Assembly: GCA_033064195.1 (NCBI GenBank)
Contig: JARBJD010000040.1
Location: forward strand, 296,227 to 360,226
Source of the DNA: Blattamonas nauphoetae
Lineage: Eukaryota > Preaxostyla > Oxymonadida
Length of the DNA stretch: 64,000 nucleotides
Direction: 5' to 3'
The notes under the pieces are model-generated. The model worked only from the letters and a program-made list of their open reading frames with translations, made no database searches and had not been told where the DNA came from. Shown here piece by piece: positions 53,617-64,000 of the stretch. The position numbers and the translations under genes were made by a program. Position 1 is the first letter of the stretch. Every line of letters begins with the position of its first letter.

Positions 53617-54887
53617 ATGAACTTCTACGATGGAAACGCTCTTCCAAATCCACTTTATCTTGATCTGCGCAATCCATTAGAACAAGACAATGCAATAAAC
53701 TACGTTCCGCAACTTCATCAGTACCAAATTCAGCCACAACCAGAGCCGCCACAAATTAATCAGCAAGCCCTTCATGCTGAGGTAGACATGTACGAAGCGT
53801 TGGCCCTCCTCCTCCACCTCCGCCTCCGCCTCCGCCTCTGGTACCACTTCTACCAATCCTCCATCGACCATACACTCCAGCCACACCTGAAAAGAGAGTC
53901 CGACTGACGCTCCTGTATCGTGAGAATGGAGAGACAAAATCAGTCACGTGGTATGCGCAACGGGTAACGCTCACTGTCCCAACAACAACTCGCTTCATTC
54001 GACAACTTCGCCGAGGCGAATCAATTACTCACAATCTTCCACGAAGAGGCAGACCGGATCGAAGGAACGACAGGTTCCGCAATCAGGAAGTTAGACGGCT
54101 GCTCCAGGAGGACGGACAGCGAACTCTCAGAGAGATGGCGGCACATCTCAGCGCGCAAGGTCACCAGACAAGCCCAACAACAGTCTTTCGGATGTTGTCA
54201 CAGCGGAATGAAGTAAACCGAGACATGCCTCTATTCTCCTTCAAACGTGTCAGAGTGAGAGCTCCAGCGGCCAACACAGAAGAAAACAAGAATGCTCGCG
54301 TGGCTTTCATCCAAAATGCGATGGCTCACATCCGCGACGGATGGTTTCCAATCTTCTTGGACGAAACATTATGGAACATCGAATGCGTGCGGAGATACGG
54401 ATGGGCTGAAGTTGGCAGGGCTCCACTCGTCGCAAGACCGACCAATTTCGTTTCGTTGACCGCGATTACGTCAATCTCACCCAATGGAGTTGGTCACACA
54501 GAGCTCATTCGAGGTCCAATCACTGCCGATGTCTTCGAAGCATATCTCAGGAGACTCCTTGAAACCAACACAGCTCGACGTAGATGGGTTCTTATCCTGG
54601 ACAACGCCGGAATACACCATGTGGCCACTCAGAACATCGTTCTCGAGGCAAATCAACGAATTCTGTACAACGCCGCTTACAGTCCAGACCTGAATCCCAT
54701 CGAAAATGTCTTTGGCTTCTGGAAAAACAGAGTGGAAGCACAAATTCGTGACTGGCAAGGAGAGAATCACTTTTTGGATCAGATTCGTGAAGCATTTTCG
54801 CAGATCTCTCCTGATGAAGTCTTCAGATGCATTGAAAGTTGTCGAGCGGTTCAGTGGCCTCGAGCAGTAAGGCGAGAGGATATGTAA
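53617..54887 (+). CDS. Tc1/mariner-IS630 family DDE transposase (apparent frameshift near the N-terminus)
   Basis: The main frame is open from 53781 to 54887. It has a helix-turn-helix region (LPRRGRPDRRND, then VRRLLQEDGQRTLREMAAHL) and a DDE domain: first Asp in FPIFLDETLWN, second Asp in LILDNAGIHH and Glu in SPDLNPIENVFGFW. I count 33 residues between the second Asp and the Glu, close to the usual 34. A different frame from the ATG at 53617 supplies a Pro/Gln-rich N-terminus and overlaps at a CCN-type proline repeat near 53801-53840, so either a frameshift in that repeat or a different start is involved. Product: cut-and-paste transposase acting on the flanking repeats. It may be inactive if the shift is real. 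Confidence 0.88.
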
Positions 54888-54969
54888 GGAATCGAATTCT
54901 TTGTTCAGTGAAGTGATGTTTGGTCCACTTCATTTTCAGTTTTGTTCACTGGTAGTTGCAGAAAATGGG

Positions 54970-55889
54970 AAAAAGTAGTCGAAGTGAAATGACGAGTAAG
55001 AAAAATTTGTACAGTAGTTTTGAGAGCAAAAATGAGAATAAACGAATGTCGATGTCACAAAAATGCAAAGTGCCAAAAAACATCACATGTCCATCAAAAG
55101 ATCCGAACAACAATTTAGTGAAGTGGAAGTTATGAGATGAATATGTATTGAAACCGAGAAAAAAAAGAAATACGAGAATAATAGAAGGGAATAAACATTT
55201 TGACAAGTGAAATCAAGCATAAAAATGTATATTTGCAGTGAAATGACGGCTTTTCAAAGTATGGGAAGAAATTCTTGTAATGCTTCCTCTCTCGGAAGTA
55301 TTGTTTGTGATTCCTGAATAACATGATTAAAATAAGAGAGAAAACATGCGAAAGTCAACGTTAAGTTGTTGAAGAGAGAGAATCGGGATCAGCGTTCTTG
55401 TGGTCATTACAGGCAGGTAGTGCATTCGGAACTGGAAAACACATTTGAAGTGGCGTCCAGAAGTCGTGACTATGAAGAAGGACGAAGAGAAAAGAGCTAA
55501 GAATTGACATACGCACCCAATTCTTGCTTTGGAATGGATGAGTTCTCTTCATCTGAAAATATGTATTTAACAGCGATGAAAAAGCAAACTGCCGAGTAAT
55601 TTCACATTTTAATGAATTATCTTGCCCTGTTAGAGATAAGGACGAATAGTGAGAGCAAAAACATGACGGAAAACAAACGACAAAAAATCTCGACAAAGTG
55701 TGTTTTGTTCCCTCCACAAAGAAGACATACCCTCTTTCAAGTCACGATCTGTCCATGTATGCACACAAAAAAGAGATATGAGGTTAACGGAGAAAGTGGT
55801 CCTGACACGAGAAAGAGTATTATGGGCGAGGGTATCCAGTCGATCAGTCATCTTTTTGGAACACCTGATCAACTTTTTGGAAAGGACTG
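54970..55889 (-). repeat. Right long terminal inverted repeat of the Tc1/mariner-like transposon
   Basis: Matches 52509-53425 in reverse complement; its inner boundary lies about 80 bp after the transposase stop codon. Confidence 0.92.
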
Positions 55890-56113
55890 TAACGATAATT
55901 TTGTGACCCATTCTTTCAAAAACAATTCCGAACATCGAAAATAAGAAGCAGATTGCCTAGATATTGCGACTCGTTTGTTGTACACTTCACTTTGACTCCC
56001 TGTCGAGTTGAGACAACTATTCTTCTTATTTTTGAATAAAGACGGGTTTATATTTAAAAACGGGTTTGTGGAGGGTCTATGAGGGAAGATAAAATCAATG
56101 TGGTCTCCATATC

Positions 56114-56129
56114 AATCTAAAATAGCGAG
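56114..56129 (+). promoter_or_regulatory. Upstream motif of gene D (AATCTAAAATAGCGAG)
   Basis: Same motif and distance to the ATG (56184) as for gene C. Sequence upstream of it differs between C and D, so the motif marks the edge of the duplicated unit and is a candidate promoter element. Confidence 0.45.
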
Positions 56130-56183
56130 TTGAAGGGAGTTCAATGCGAGAAATCGGAAGAATGGGTCGTTGAATTGTCGTTC

Positions 56184-59100
56184 ATGAGGTTCATCCTGAT
56201 CCTTGTTCTGCGAAGTCTCGCCACAGACGTTCAAATACCGCTGGCTGTATCACCTCAGAATGTGGAACAGTTGCCAGATTTGGAGCAGTTCATCACCATT
56301 CACCAAAAGAAGAACGTCAATTCTCCCACACAAAGTATCCAAATGCCGAATCAAGTTTTCACAGGATCGAACATCGAAGTGGCATCTCAAACCCTGTCAT
56401 TGTTTGGAGACACGACCACCATCCTCTGTCGTCCGGATGGACTTGGCTCGCATACACGTCCTGTCGGAAAAAACACCATCGATTCACATCCGAACCATGA
56501 TCCATCTGCAGCCATTTTTTCTGTTCGGAACAGCTCGCTAGTACTCCATAATCTGGACCTGTCTGTATCTGATATGACGCAGACCATCTGCTTTGTTTCG
56601 GAATCTTCGATACTTGTCCAAAACAGTGCAATCACATCGTCGACGACTATTTCGCCATTTGTGGCTTTGCCCTTTCCATCTCTTGCGCCTATCTTAGTTT
56701 CAGTCATCTCGACGTCCCATATGACCACAAGTTGTGGAATTGTCCAGCCACTTGTGAGTATTTCGTGTCACAACTTTCGAACTTCCTCAACGGATGACGA
56801 ACTGGAAAATGTCGCCGGGGGCGTTTCTGTGTCCGGGATCGGGCTGCATCTTGAGAGCCACGCGTTGGCTCATTCATCTGGACCTCTCTTCTCGTTCCAG
56901 ACTGTCTCGCCCGAAGCTGGCGCCAAAATTGGTCGAATCCGGACATTTCTTTCGCATTCAACGTTGACCAATGTGACGACCACTCCGAACCGCCCACACT
57001 TTGTGAGTCTCGCGTCGATGACTCAGACCGTCAGCGGGTGTGATGTGGATGGATGCACGAACCACTTTTCGGGGACAGCAGTTCACGAAATCAATTTTGG
57101 AGGATCCACACTTTGCTCGAACTCCTCGTTCGCGAACTGCCACTCGACAACTCTCCTCGCCTCTCCTCGTCCTTCGGAATCGACTCCAAACGAAGGTGTG
57201 GAGTATACAGATGGAGAATACCACACTAATGAAGACCAAATCACCTACTCCTCTCTCACCGAAGACCGAGTGATTGTTGTCCGTTGCGCTTTTCGTGACA
57301 TGACTGCAGAAATCGGAGCAGCAATCTCAATCGTCCATTTGCGTATTCAACTCAGCGTGTCTACATCTTGGTTTGCTCGGTGTCGAGTGAGTGGGGGACA
57401 CCAAGATGGAGGAGCGATCAACGTTAACCAGGCATCAATTGCTAACGATCATCCAGGCATCTCCTCCATCGACAAATGCAGTTTCTCCGACTGTTCGGCA
57501 GGAGATGGCGGTGGATGTGTCTGTCTCGTCAAGAACAACAAACAAGTCACCGACTCTTATTTCGAAGATTCATCCGGCGACCGTGGGGGAGGGCTCTTCT
57601 TCGAGGATGCCTTCGCCACTCTCTCCAACTCGTCTTTCATTGCATGCCGTGCAGGTCGTGGAGGAGGTCTCTATTTTTCATGGTGGCTGACAGCTTACAC
57701 AGTCAGTCTGAGTGTCAGTTCAGTCAGTTACAGAGATTGTTACGCAACTGAATACATTGATTCACGAGACTTCTCGACAAGCGCAGCGGTCACGGAAGTT
57801 CTAACAACGAACGAAATGGCAGATTGTGATTCTTCTTCAGGTTTGGACAACACTTGGTCGATCTATTTGAACAAACCCTACGACCGTTCGTTGATTCCGC
57901 TGGTTGAGAAGGCAACGACGATTGTTGGGAAGAGTGTGACAGTTGCTGGCAACGTGGCGACGATCCGAGTGGAGACGGAGAAGAAGATGAGTGGGACGAT
58001 GGCCATTCTTTTAAGTGGGCCTGCAGTGCCTCGTTTGGTGTTCATCGAGTTTGCTGACTCGACAATTGGGAGTGGAACAGCGGCAGTTGGAGCAGGACAT
58101 ATTCTGCCAGCTGGCACAAACTTCGAAGTGAAGTCAGCTGTGATGCCTGGATGGACATTCGACAACTTCGTTTTTGGAGGTTCGAGCATTCGTTTGGATG
58201 TGAACACGACAGAACTGACGCTGACTGGAGTTGGGCTTCGTGAGGGCAGCTATTGGATGCTGATTTGGGATGGATCGTCATCGTCGTCGAAAGTTGAGGT
58301 GTCGCTGACTCTTTCTGGATCAACGACGCTGACAGGAAGAGCACCGCTGTATCCATCGACAGCGACAGGCCTTGTGTTGTGGGAGACGAAGTACACAGTG
58401 ATGGAAGTTGGTCGAGAGAATGATGAAGAGAAGAGGACGATTGTTGTGAACAGTCCAGTTGAGTTCACAACACCAGCGGAGCCAGCTCGAATTGAAGAAG
58501 CGACATGTTCTCTGAATGGAAGAAAAGACGAAGTGATTATTCGTCTTGTTGGGAGGCAGCTGAGTGATGGAAATCATTTGGTTTCTCTTCGTCGCTCTGG
58601 ACTTGCTGTGTCTGCGACGAGTGAGATCTTCGATGTGAGTGAGACTCGCTGTTTTGTGAAGTTTGGAGTTGGATGGGAGGAGAACACGACGCATCTGGAG
58701 TTTGGAGTTGAATATGAGATCTTCTCAGTGACGAACGGGACGTCTTCGTTCGACACTTCAGCTCAGCCGTTGTTTGAAATCCCACGCCCTCCGCTGATCT
58801 CGTCGATCGATGTTCCTCTGTCTGTATCTTCATCGCCGTTTGTGTTTGCCGTGTCTGGAAGTAATCTTCCTTCTGGAAAGACGTATTTTGGTGTCACTGT
58901 CTTCTGGTCCCTCGTTCGCTCTCCCGTTCTCATCATCCACAGAAGGATCATCGACATTGCCGATTGGTGGAAACAACGACTTGAAATTTGGGACTTCATA
59001 CACAATCTCTTCCGTGATTCTTGTGGAAGAAGGAAAGTCCGACGAACACGTCCTTCTCTCCCAATCGTCGTTCACCACTCCATCTGGACCGACTCTTTCT

Positions 59101-62100
59101 TTGATTTCTTGCGACTTGGCACCTTCTGACCCGAACAGTGTGATTCTGTCGCTCACCACTCTTCTGATGCCTTCCGAGACATTCACTCTTCGCTTGTCAT
59201 CGACCTCGACTCCATCGAAGACGTTTGATCTTCCGATCACATTCACATCAACAGAATCTGGAACTAAGAAAGTCAAAGTGTACAACACATCGGATTCACT
59301 TGAATATGGTTGCTCGTATTCGATTGTTGAGATGTGGAGTGCGAATGTTGTGGTAGTTGTGAAAGCGCCAGTGTTCTCACTGCCTCCCTCTCCCGTGAGG
59401 ATTGAAGGAGCGTCGTGTTCGCTTGGAGGAGAGAAGAATAAGTCAGCGATTGTTGTTCTGTCTGGAGTGAAGCTGGGAGGAGAAAAGGAGTTCACTTTGA
59501 CGATTCAGAAGATGATTGGATCAACACCGTCTTCGCCTGACATTTATCTTCGTGGAACGCTGAGTGGAGAAGCAACATCGACGACTCATTCACATTGTGA
59601 GTTGATTTTTGGTGAATCGTCTCCTCTCCTCTCTTTCGACACGACGTATCTTGTTCTCGATTTGGCGATTGAGTCCTCGATTTGTGTTGTGAATTCCGGA
59701 GTCAATTTCACTGTTCCGCCTGAACCGAGTCGATTGACGAAATTGGACGAGGATGTGAAGTACGGATCAGCTGAGAAGACGATTGAGGTGTCGTTGTCTG
59801 GGATTGGTCTGGATGGAGAATACGAAGTGATCTTCTCTGTGAATGGGAGTCAGACAGTCTCAGTCGCACTGAATGTGACGTTCGACTCGAGTGGCAAAGG
59901 AAAGCTGAAAGGAACACTTTTCGACATGTCTTCGCCTTCTCTTGTTGACTTGTCGTACAACACGAACTATTCTGTGATTGGAGTGAATTTCGGATCGACC
60001 ACGATTCTGTTCGAAGATGGATTGTCGTTCAAGACAATTGCTGAACCATCTCGACTTCTTGAAATTGAAGCGAGTGACTTCGTGGATTCTCTAAATACGA
60101 CGATCACGCTGTCGTTCTCGTCAGTTGCACTTCCAATCAAGAGCACAGTGACACTGACATTGGAATTGGACAGTTCGGATGCATCAAGCTCTGATGATCG
60201 TGTTCTGGAGATGGAAACCGACGAAAACGGAGAATTGAAAACGATTTCAGCGAAACTGTATCCATTTGAGACCGATCCCTCTGAAACAACTGGTCAACTG
60301 GAGTTTGATCGGAACTACAAAGTGAAATCCTTGACAATCGCGTCATCTGGATTGATTCATTTTGAGAAAGAAGAAACAAAATTCAGCACACCTTCTGAAC
60401 CATCGCGAATTGTTGGAGTTGTGATTGTGGAACAGTCCGATGTGAACAAGATTGAACTTCAACTGGAAGGACGAATGATGTCGGCAGGCCAGGTGACGAT
60501 CACGTTGAAGAATACTCAAACGAGCAAGCGGACACTGTCGTTCGCTGGGGGTCTAAACTCAGAACGATCGACGTCATTTTCATTTTTGTTGTTTGGAGAA
60601 GACAAAGAACTGGAATATGGAACTCGATACGAAGTCTTCTCTGTGATTTCGACTGTGACCTCTCAGCTGATTCTAATTGATGGGGATGTGAGCTTCTCGA
60701 CACCGACTGAGCCGTTCCGAATTGTGGATGGACAAGCGACACTGAACTCACAGCGAACTCGCGTAAACATGAGACTTTCTGGGCGTTGCATTCCCGACTC
60801 GTCGTTCGAAGTTGTTCTGAACGATGGAAAGACGAACAGCGAAGTGGTCATTGCTGGTCGAAAAGAGGATGGAGAGATTGTGATGGAAGGGTGTGTGGAT
60901 GGATGTGTGGAAGGGAGCGAATTGCCTCGATTGGTGTGTGGTGTGACATATTTTGTGACTCGAGTTGAGAAAGTTGGAGGTGAGGTTGGGAGTGAACTCT
61001 TGGCAGTGATTGAGGAAGGAGTGAATGTGACGATTCCGTTCCCTCCGAAAGTGTTGAGTGGTCGATTTGTGAATGTGTCGTCACTTTGGACAGAAGCAGA
61101 GCTGGAATTGAGTGGGGAATGGCTGGATCTTCGTGGTGTATTCGAAGTGTGTCTGAACAACAGGATGACGATCGATGTTCGGTTCACTGATGCGAGTTCT
61201 GGCGGATCGGTTTCGTCATTCCGATTTGGATGGAAGGGCGAGTTGGAGTTTGGGCAGAGTTATTCACTTGACTGGATTCGAAAGAAAGGAGATCCGAATG
61301 AGATTATTGTTTGTGAGGGAGTGATTCTGCCAGCGATTGCGAAGCCGACGTTGCTTGTGATCCATTCTGATGAGTCGTCACTGGACACATCGGAATTCTG
61401 TGGGACGAAAGAGCGAGCTTGCCATTCGATTTCGGAAGTGTTCCGAATTGTTAGTGGGATTGGGTTCTCTCAGATTGAGGTTGTTCTGGACACTGTGAGT
61501 GAGATGGCGGAGGGGATTGAGTTAGATGGAGGATTGTTGAGTTTCGAGCGTGGAGGGATTGAAGAACCGACGCTTCTGATTCCTTCGTCGGCATCATCGT
61601 CGTCGTCGTTGTCTGGTGAGTCAGCTGGTTCAGGACTGATTCGGATGGTTGGAGGGAAGTTCGAGCTTCGTGATGTGGATGTGAACATCACAGTGTCATC
61701 GTCGTCGTTCGTGTTTGTGTCGGTTGTGGATGGGACATTGATGATCCGCGACAGCTGTCTGTTCATTTCGTCGTCGCCCACTTCCCATCAGTCCAATTCG
61801 CAGGAATCACTGTGCAGTTGGAAGAGTGGAGTGATTTCAGTTTTGAACACATCGACTGAGATCACTCGAACAGTTCTGCACTCGCTGTGGTTTGGAGGGA
61901 TTGTGATGAGCGGAGGGAGTATGACAGTGGAGAGCACGACATTCCGCGACAACTCGCCTGGTGATTCGGGGTTCCCGTCTTGTCGCTGGAACATTGAGTG
62001 CTCTGAAGAAGGGTCGATTGTGGTTGGGAGTCTGAGTGGAGGAGATGGATTCAAGGAAGGATCGTCGTCGTGGATTTCGGCATCGGACTGTTCTGTGACG

Positions 62101-63735
62101 TCGTCAGTTGTGTCTGAATCGTCGCCCCTGTTCATCCCAACTCTTCTGTCATCGTCGTCTTCCGTGTCTCTTCGAAAGAAGGAGAAATCGTTTGTTTTCG
62201 ATCTTGTTGGGACAGAACTGATTCCTTGTGGCGTTTCTGTTTTGGTGTTTGAGTTTGATGGAAAGACGAACCGAACTGGGAATTCTGTTGAATTCTCGTC
62301 AGATTCGCTGTCAGCATCGAAATGGAATGAGTCTCACGTGATGTTCACGCTCTCACAATCTTCTCTCGCGACGTTGGACAGTTCGATGGAATGGCGAAGT
62401 CATTTTGTGTTTGGATTGAACGAATCAACAGCTTCTGTTATTGTTCAGTTGAGTTTGTCGGACAAACGAGCTCTGAATGCCGTGAAGTCGCTTGTTTGGG
62501 TGATTCCTGTGATCTGTGCTGCTGTTGGTCTTCTGATCTTGATGTTCATTGTGATTGTTTGCTGCCGTCGAAAGAAGGCGAAGGAAATTGTCGATCAGAA
62601 AGAGATGAAATCGGAGTTGGATTATGGGATGGACGAGGAAAAGTACGAAGTGGAAGACACGATTGCAGCAACATCAGTTGGAGCAGTTCGAAACAACACA
62701 GCTGAGGGACAGATGGTGAATGACAAATCAGAAGAAAAAACGTCTCGGATTTCTCATGAAGTTCCACGAGCAGAGATGGTGTGTGTGATGGCGTGTGAGG
62801 GAGAGTTTGAGACTGAAGTTGGACATCGTCGCGAAACACTCTACTCTCGACTTCACAAACAGAGTTCAGGATCGAGTGGGATGAGCCGGGCTGAGAAGGG
62901 AGCGATTCTGGCGAAGATTGTTCGTGGATTGCGGATGGCTGGACAGTCGAATGTGACGAACTGGATTCTGACGAATGTATCTCCTCACAACATTTCGATT
63001 GATGGATCGGACCGAGTGTTTCTGAAGATGAAAGAAGCCGAACGGACACACCCTCAAACTGGAATCCCTGTTGTTCTCCCTCCTCTCCAACCACAAGTCG
63101 AAACACCAGAAACATGTCTGACAACTGAACAAGACAAGATGGGAATTGGAGAGAGTGGGGTTGGGAACCAATCGCTTCTTCCGTTTGACGCGACTGTTGA
63201 TCGAGCGCACTCGTCGAACATGGCTTCGATTCTTCCTCAGAACGATTCATTTTTTCGTGGCCTTGAAGGAATGAATGGAGTGAGTAGGATGCGTGGATTG
63301 AATGGAATGACAACAGGAACTGGATTTGGAGGCGAACGAGGATCGGAGTTGACGTGGCATGGATCGTCGACGCTGAACGAGAAGTCGAACGAAGATGTGC
63401 GATGGGCAGCACCTGAAACGACGGACACGCTGGCCGTTGTGGACAAAGAGAAAGCGGCAGTGTTCAGTCTTGGGATTCTGCTTTGGGAGATGGAGACCGA
63501 GGCAGTGCCGTTTGGAGAGCTGGATGGGATGAATGCACATCGTCAGTTGGGAACAGGAACTGAACTTGGGATGTCGAAAGTGTCGTCGTCGCAGGCGGAA
63601 GTGATCCGACAGTGCATGCGACTGAATCCAGTTGAGCGTCCTTCGCTTTCGACAGTGGCCTCGCTTCTTGGGATCTCGCTTTTGGAATCGACGAAAGACG
63701 AGACTGAACAGACCGTTGCTCACATCACAAATTGA
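56184..63735 (+). pseudogene. Surface gene D: near-identical paralogue of C with a one-base frameshift
   Basis: The start is the ATG at 56184 (MRFILILVLRSLATDV). Same domain order as C: signal peptide, beta-helix, beta-sandwich repeats, second beta-helix, membrane helix near 62500-62560 (VIPVICAAVGLLILMFIVIV) and kinase-like C-lobe ending at 63735. The frame breaks at 58886-58889, where D has four T against three in C, giving a premature stop at 59127-59129. Downstream the other frame is open to 63735 and still matches C, so the break is recent, polymorphic or a base-calling error. Most of the gene is nearly identical to C, but codons about 335-545 (57186-57819) differ strongly. It is head-to-head with C. 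Confidence 0.85.
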
Positions 63736-64000
63736 GCTTCTCACACCACTCTCCATGTCACACACACTCTCTTTCTTTCCACACATTCACAGAACAAACC
63801 ATGTCTGTGTTGGGACACTTCATTCTCAACTGGACGTGGTTCACGTCATCTCTCTCGCTTCACTCTGCCTCTCACCTCAAATGATTCTTGATTCCACGTC
63901 ACTCGTCTCTTCTCTTCTTCACGTCAGTTCGCTCATCTTAATCAGAGTCGGCCGTTGTCGATTCGCATGAGCGTCGTTGTTCGTTGGACGACTCGATCGC
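63736..64000. other. 3' flank of surface gene D
   Basis: Non-coding; matches the 3' flank of gene C in reverse complement up to the window edge. Confidence 0.6.

Larger units (their letters stand above)
52509..55889. mobile_element. Tc1/mariner-IS630-like transposon with about 0.92-kb inverted repeats
   Basis: Both ends start CAGTCCTTTCC reading inward and are bordered by TA (52507-52508 and 55890-55891). The terminal inverted repeats run about 52509-53425 and 54970-55889 and are nearly identical over that length (the one substitution I noted is close to the inner boundary). A DDE transposase gene on the plus strand lies between them. Such long repeats are unusual for this superfamily, whose ends are usually tens to a few hundred bases. 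Near-identity of the arms suggests a recent insertion. Confidence 0.93.
50843..56077. mobile_element. TA-flanked doublet-motif element between C and D, carrying a nested transposon
   Basis: The element lies between TA at 50841-50842 and TA at 56078-56079 (outer context ATAT). Its termini are inverted and each contain a doublet of AAACCCGT (50853-50879; inverted at 56043-56068) with an 18-19 bp period, as in the element at 6864-7334. About 1.85 kb belongs to this element; the rest is a Tc1/mariner-like insertion at 52509-55889. I see no credible coding sequence in its own part. It lies in the spacer between the two head-to-head surface genes. Confidence 0.8.
56114..64000 (+). repeat. Right arm of large inverted duplication (gene D arm)
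   Basis: Reverse complement of 42811-50736. The match is still present at base 64000, so the arm continues outside the window. Confidence 0.9.

Noticed and set aside
1-64000. Endogenous virus or Polinton-type element
   Set aside because: No capsid, packaging ATPase, polymerase B or retroviral-type integrase sequence was recognised; the only transposase is the Tc1/mariner-like one.
1-64000. tRNA, rRNA or riboswitch-like structures
   Set aside because: No cloverleaf with the conserved T-loop and anticodon features, and no ribosomal motif, was spotted by eye; a covariance search was not possible.

Overview
The window is eukaryotic nuclear DNA, most likely from an anaerobic metamonad protist of the oxymonad (Preaxostyla) type. 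The reasons are short GT-AG introns of 29-150 bp, standard stop codons, very large beta-rich surface proteins, a RING-IBR-RING ubiquitin ligase, a MalY/PatB-type C-S lyase with introns, and armadillo-like and SPRY-like lineage proteins. The taxonomic call is inference from gene style; no ribosomal RNA, tRNA gene or CRISPR array was seen.

The dominant theme is a family of giant receptor-like surface proteins, labelled A to E here. The full architecture is best seen in C (about 2,517 residues): signal peptide, Ser/Thr/Cys-rich parallel-beta-helix-like domain, a long run of beta-sandwich-like repeats, a second beta-helix-like stretch, one membrane helix, and a cytoplasmic kinase-like C-lobe without the usual catalytic motifs. 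A (175-6383, minus) and B (6736-14072, plus) are a head-to-head pair, both broken. E (29678-33313) is a shorter form without membrane or kinase-like parts. C (43113-50666, minus) and D (56184-63735, plus) are a second head-to-head pair and form two arms of a large inverted duplication that runs off the right edge. C is intact; D carries a one-base frameshift. C and D are near-identical except for one block in the first beta-helix, which suggests focal diversification of a surface-exposed region.

The surface genes are riddled with non-autonomous DNA transposons whose ends can be placed to the base. Two hAT-like insertions with perfect 8-bp target duplications sit inside A (802-1321) and B (7570-10541). 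TA-flanked elements whose terminal inverted repeats mostly carry a doublet of a short motif at 18-19 bp spacing lie in B (6864-7334), as two copies of a 1.39-kb element (16809-18193 and 22282-23665), and between C and D (50843-56077). A related TA-flanked element without a clear doublet is nested in the B element. The C/D spacer element was itself hit by a Tc1/mariner-like transposon with about 0.92-kb inverted repeats and a DDE transposase (52509-55889). Without these insertions both head-to-head pairs have start codons about 280-350 bp apart.

Between the surface genes lie a coiled-coil/SPRY-like family (15583-16719 plus; 27267-28493 minus with a broken partial copy at 26709-27160), armadillo-like proteins (19266-21419, with two in-frame TAG codons; 25300-26310; 37814-38860; 39069-42322), an RNF216-like RBR ligase (23735-25162), a disordered basic protein (33616-35254) and a four-exon PatB-type aminotransferase (35593-37219).
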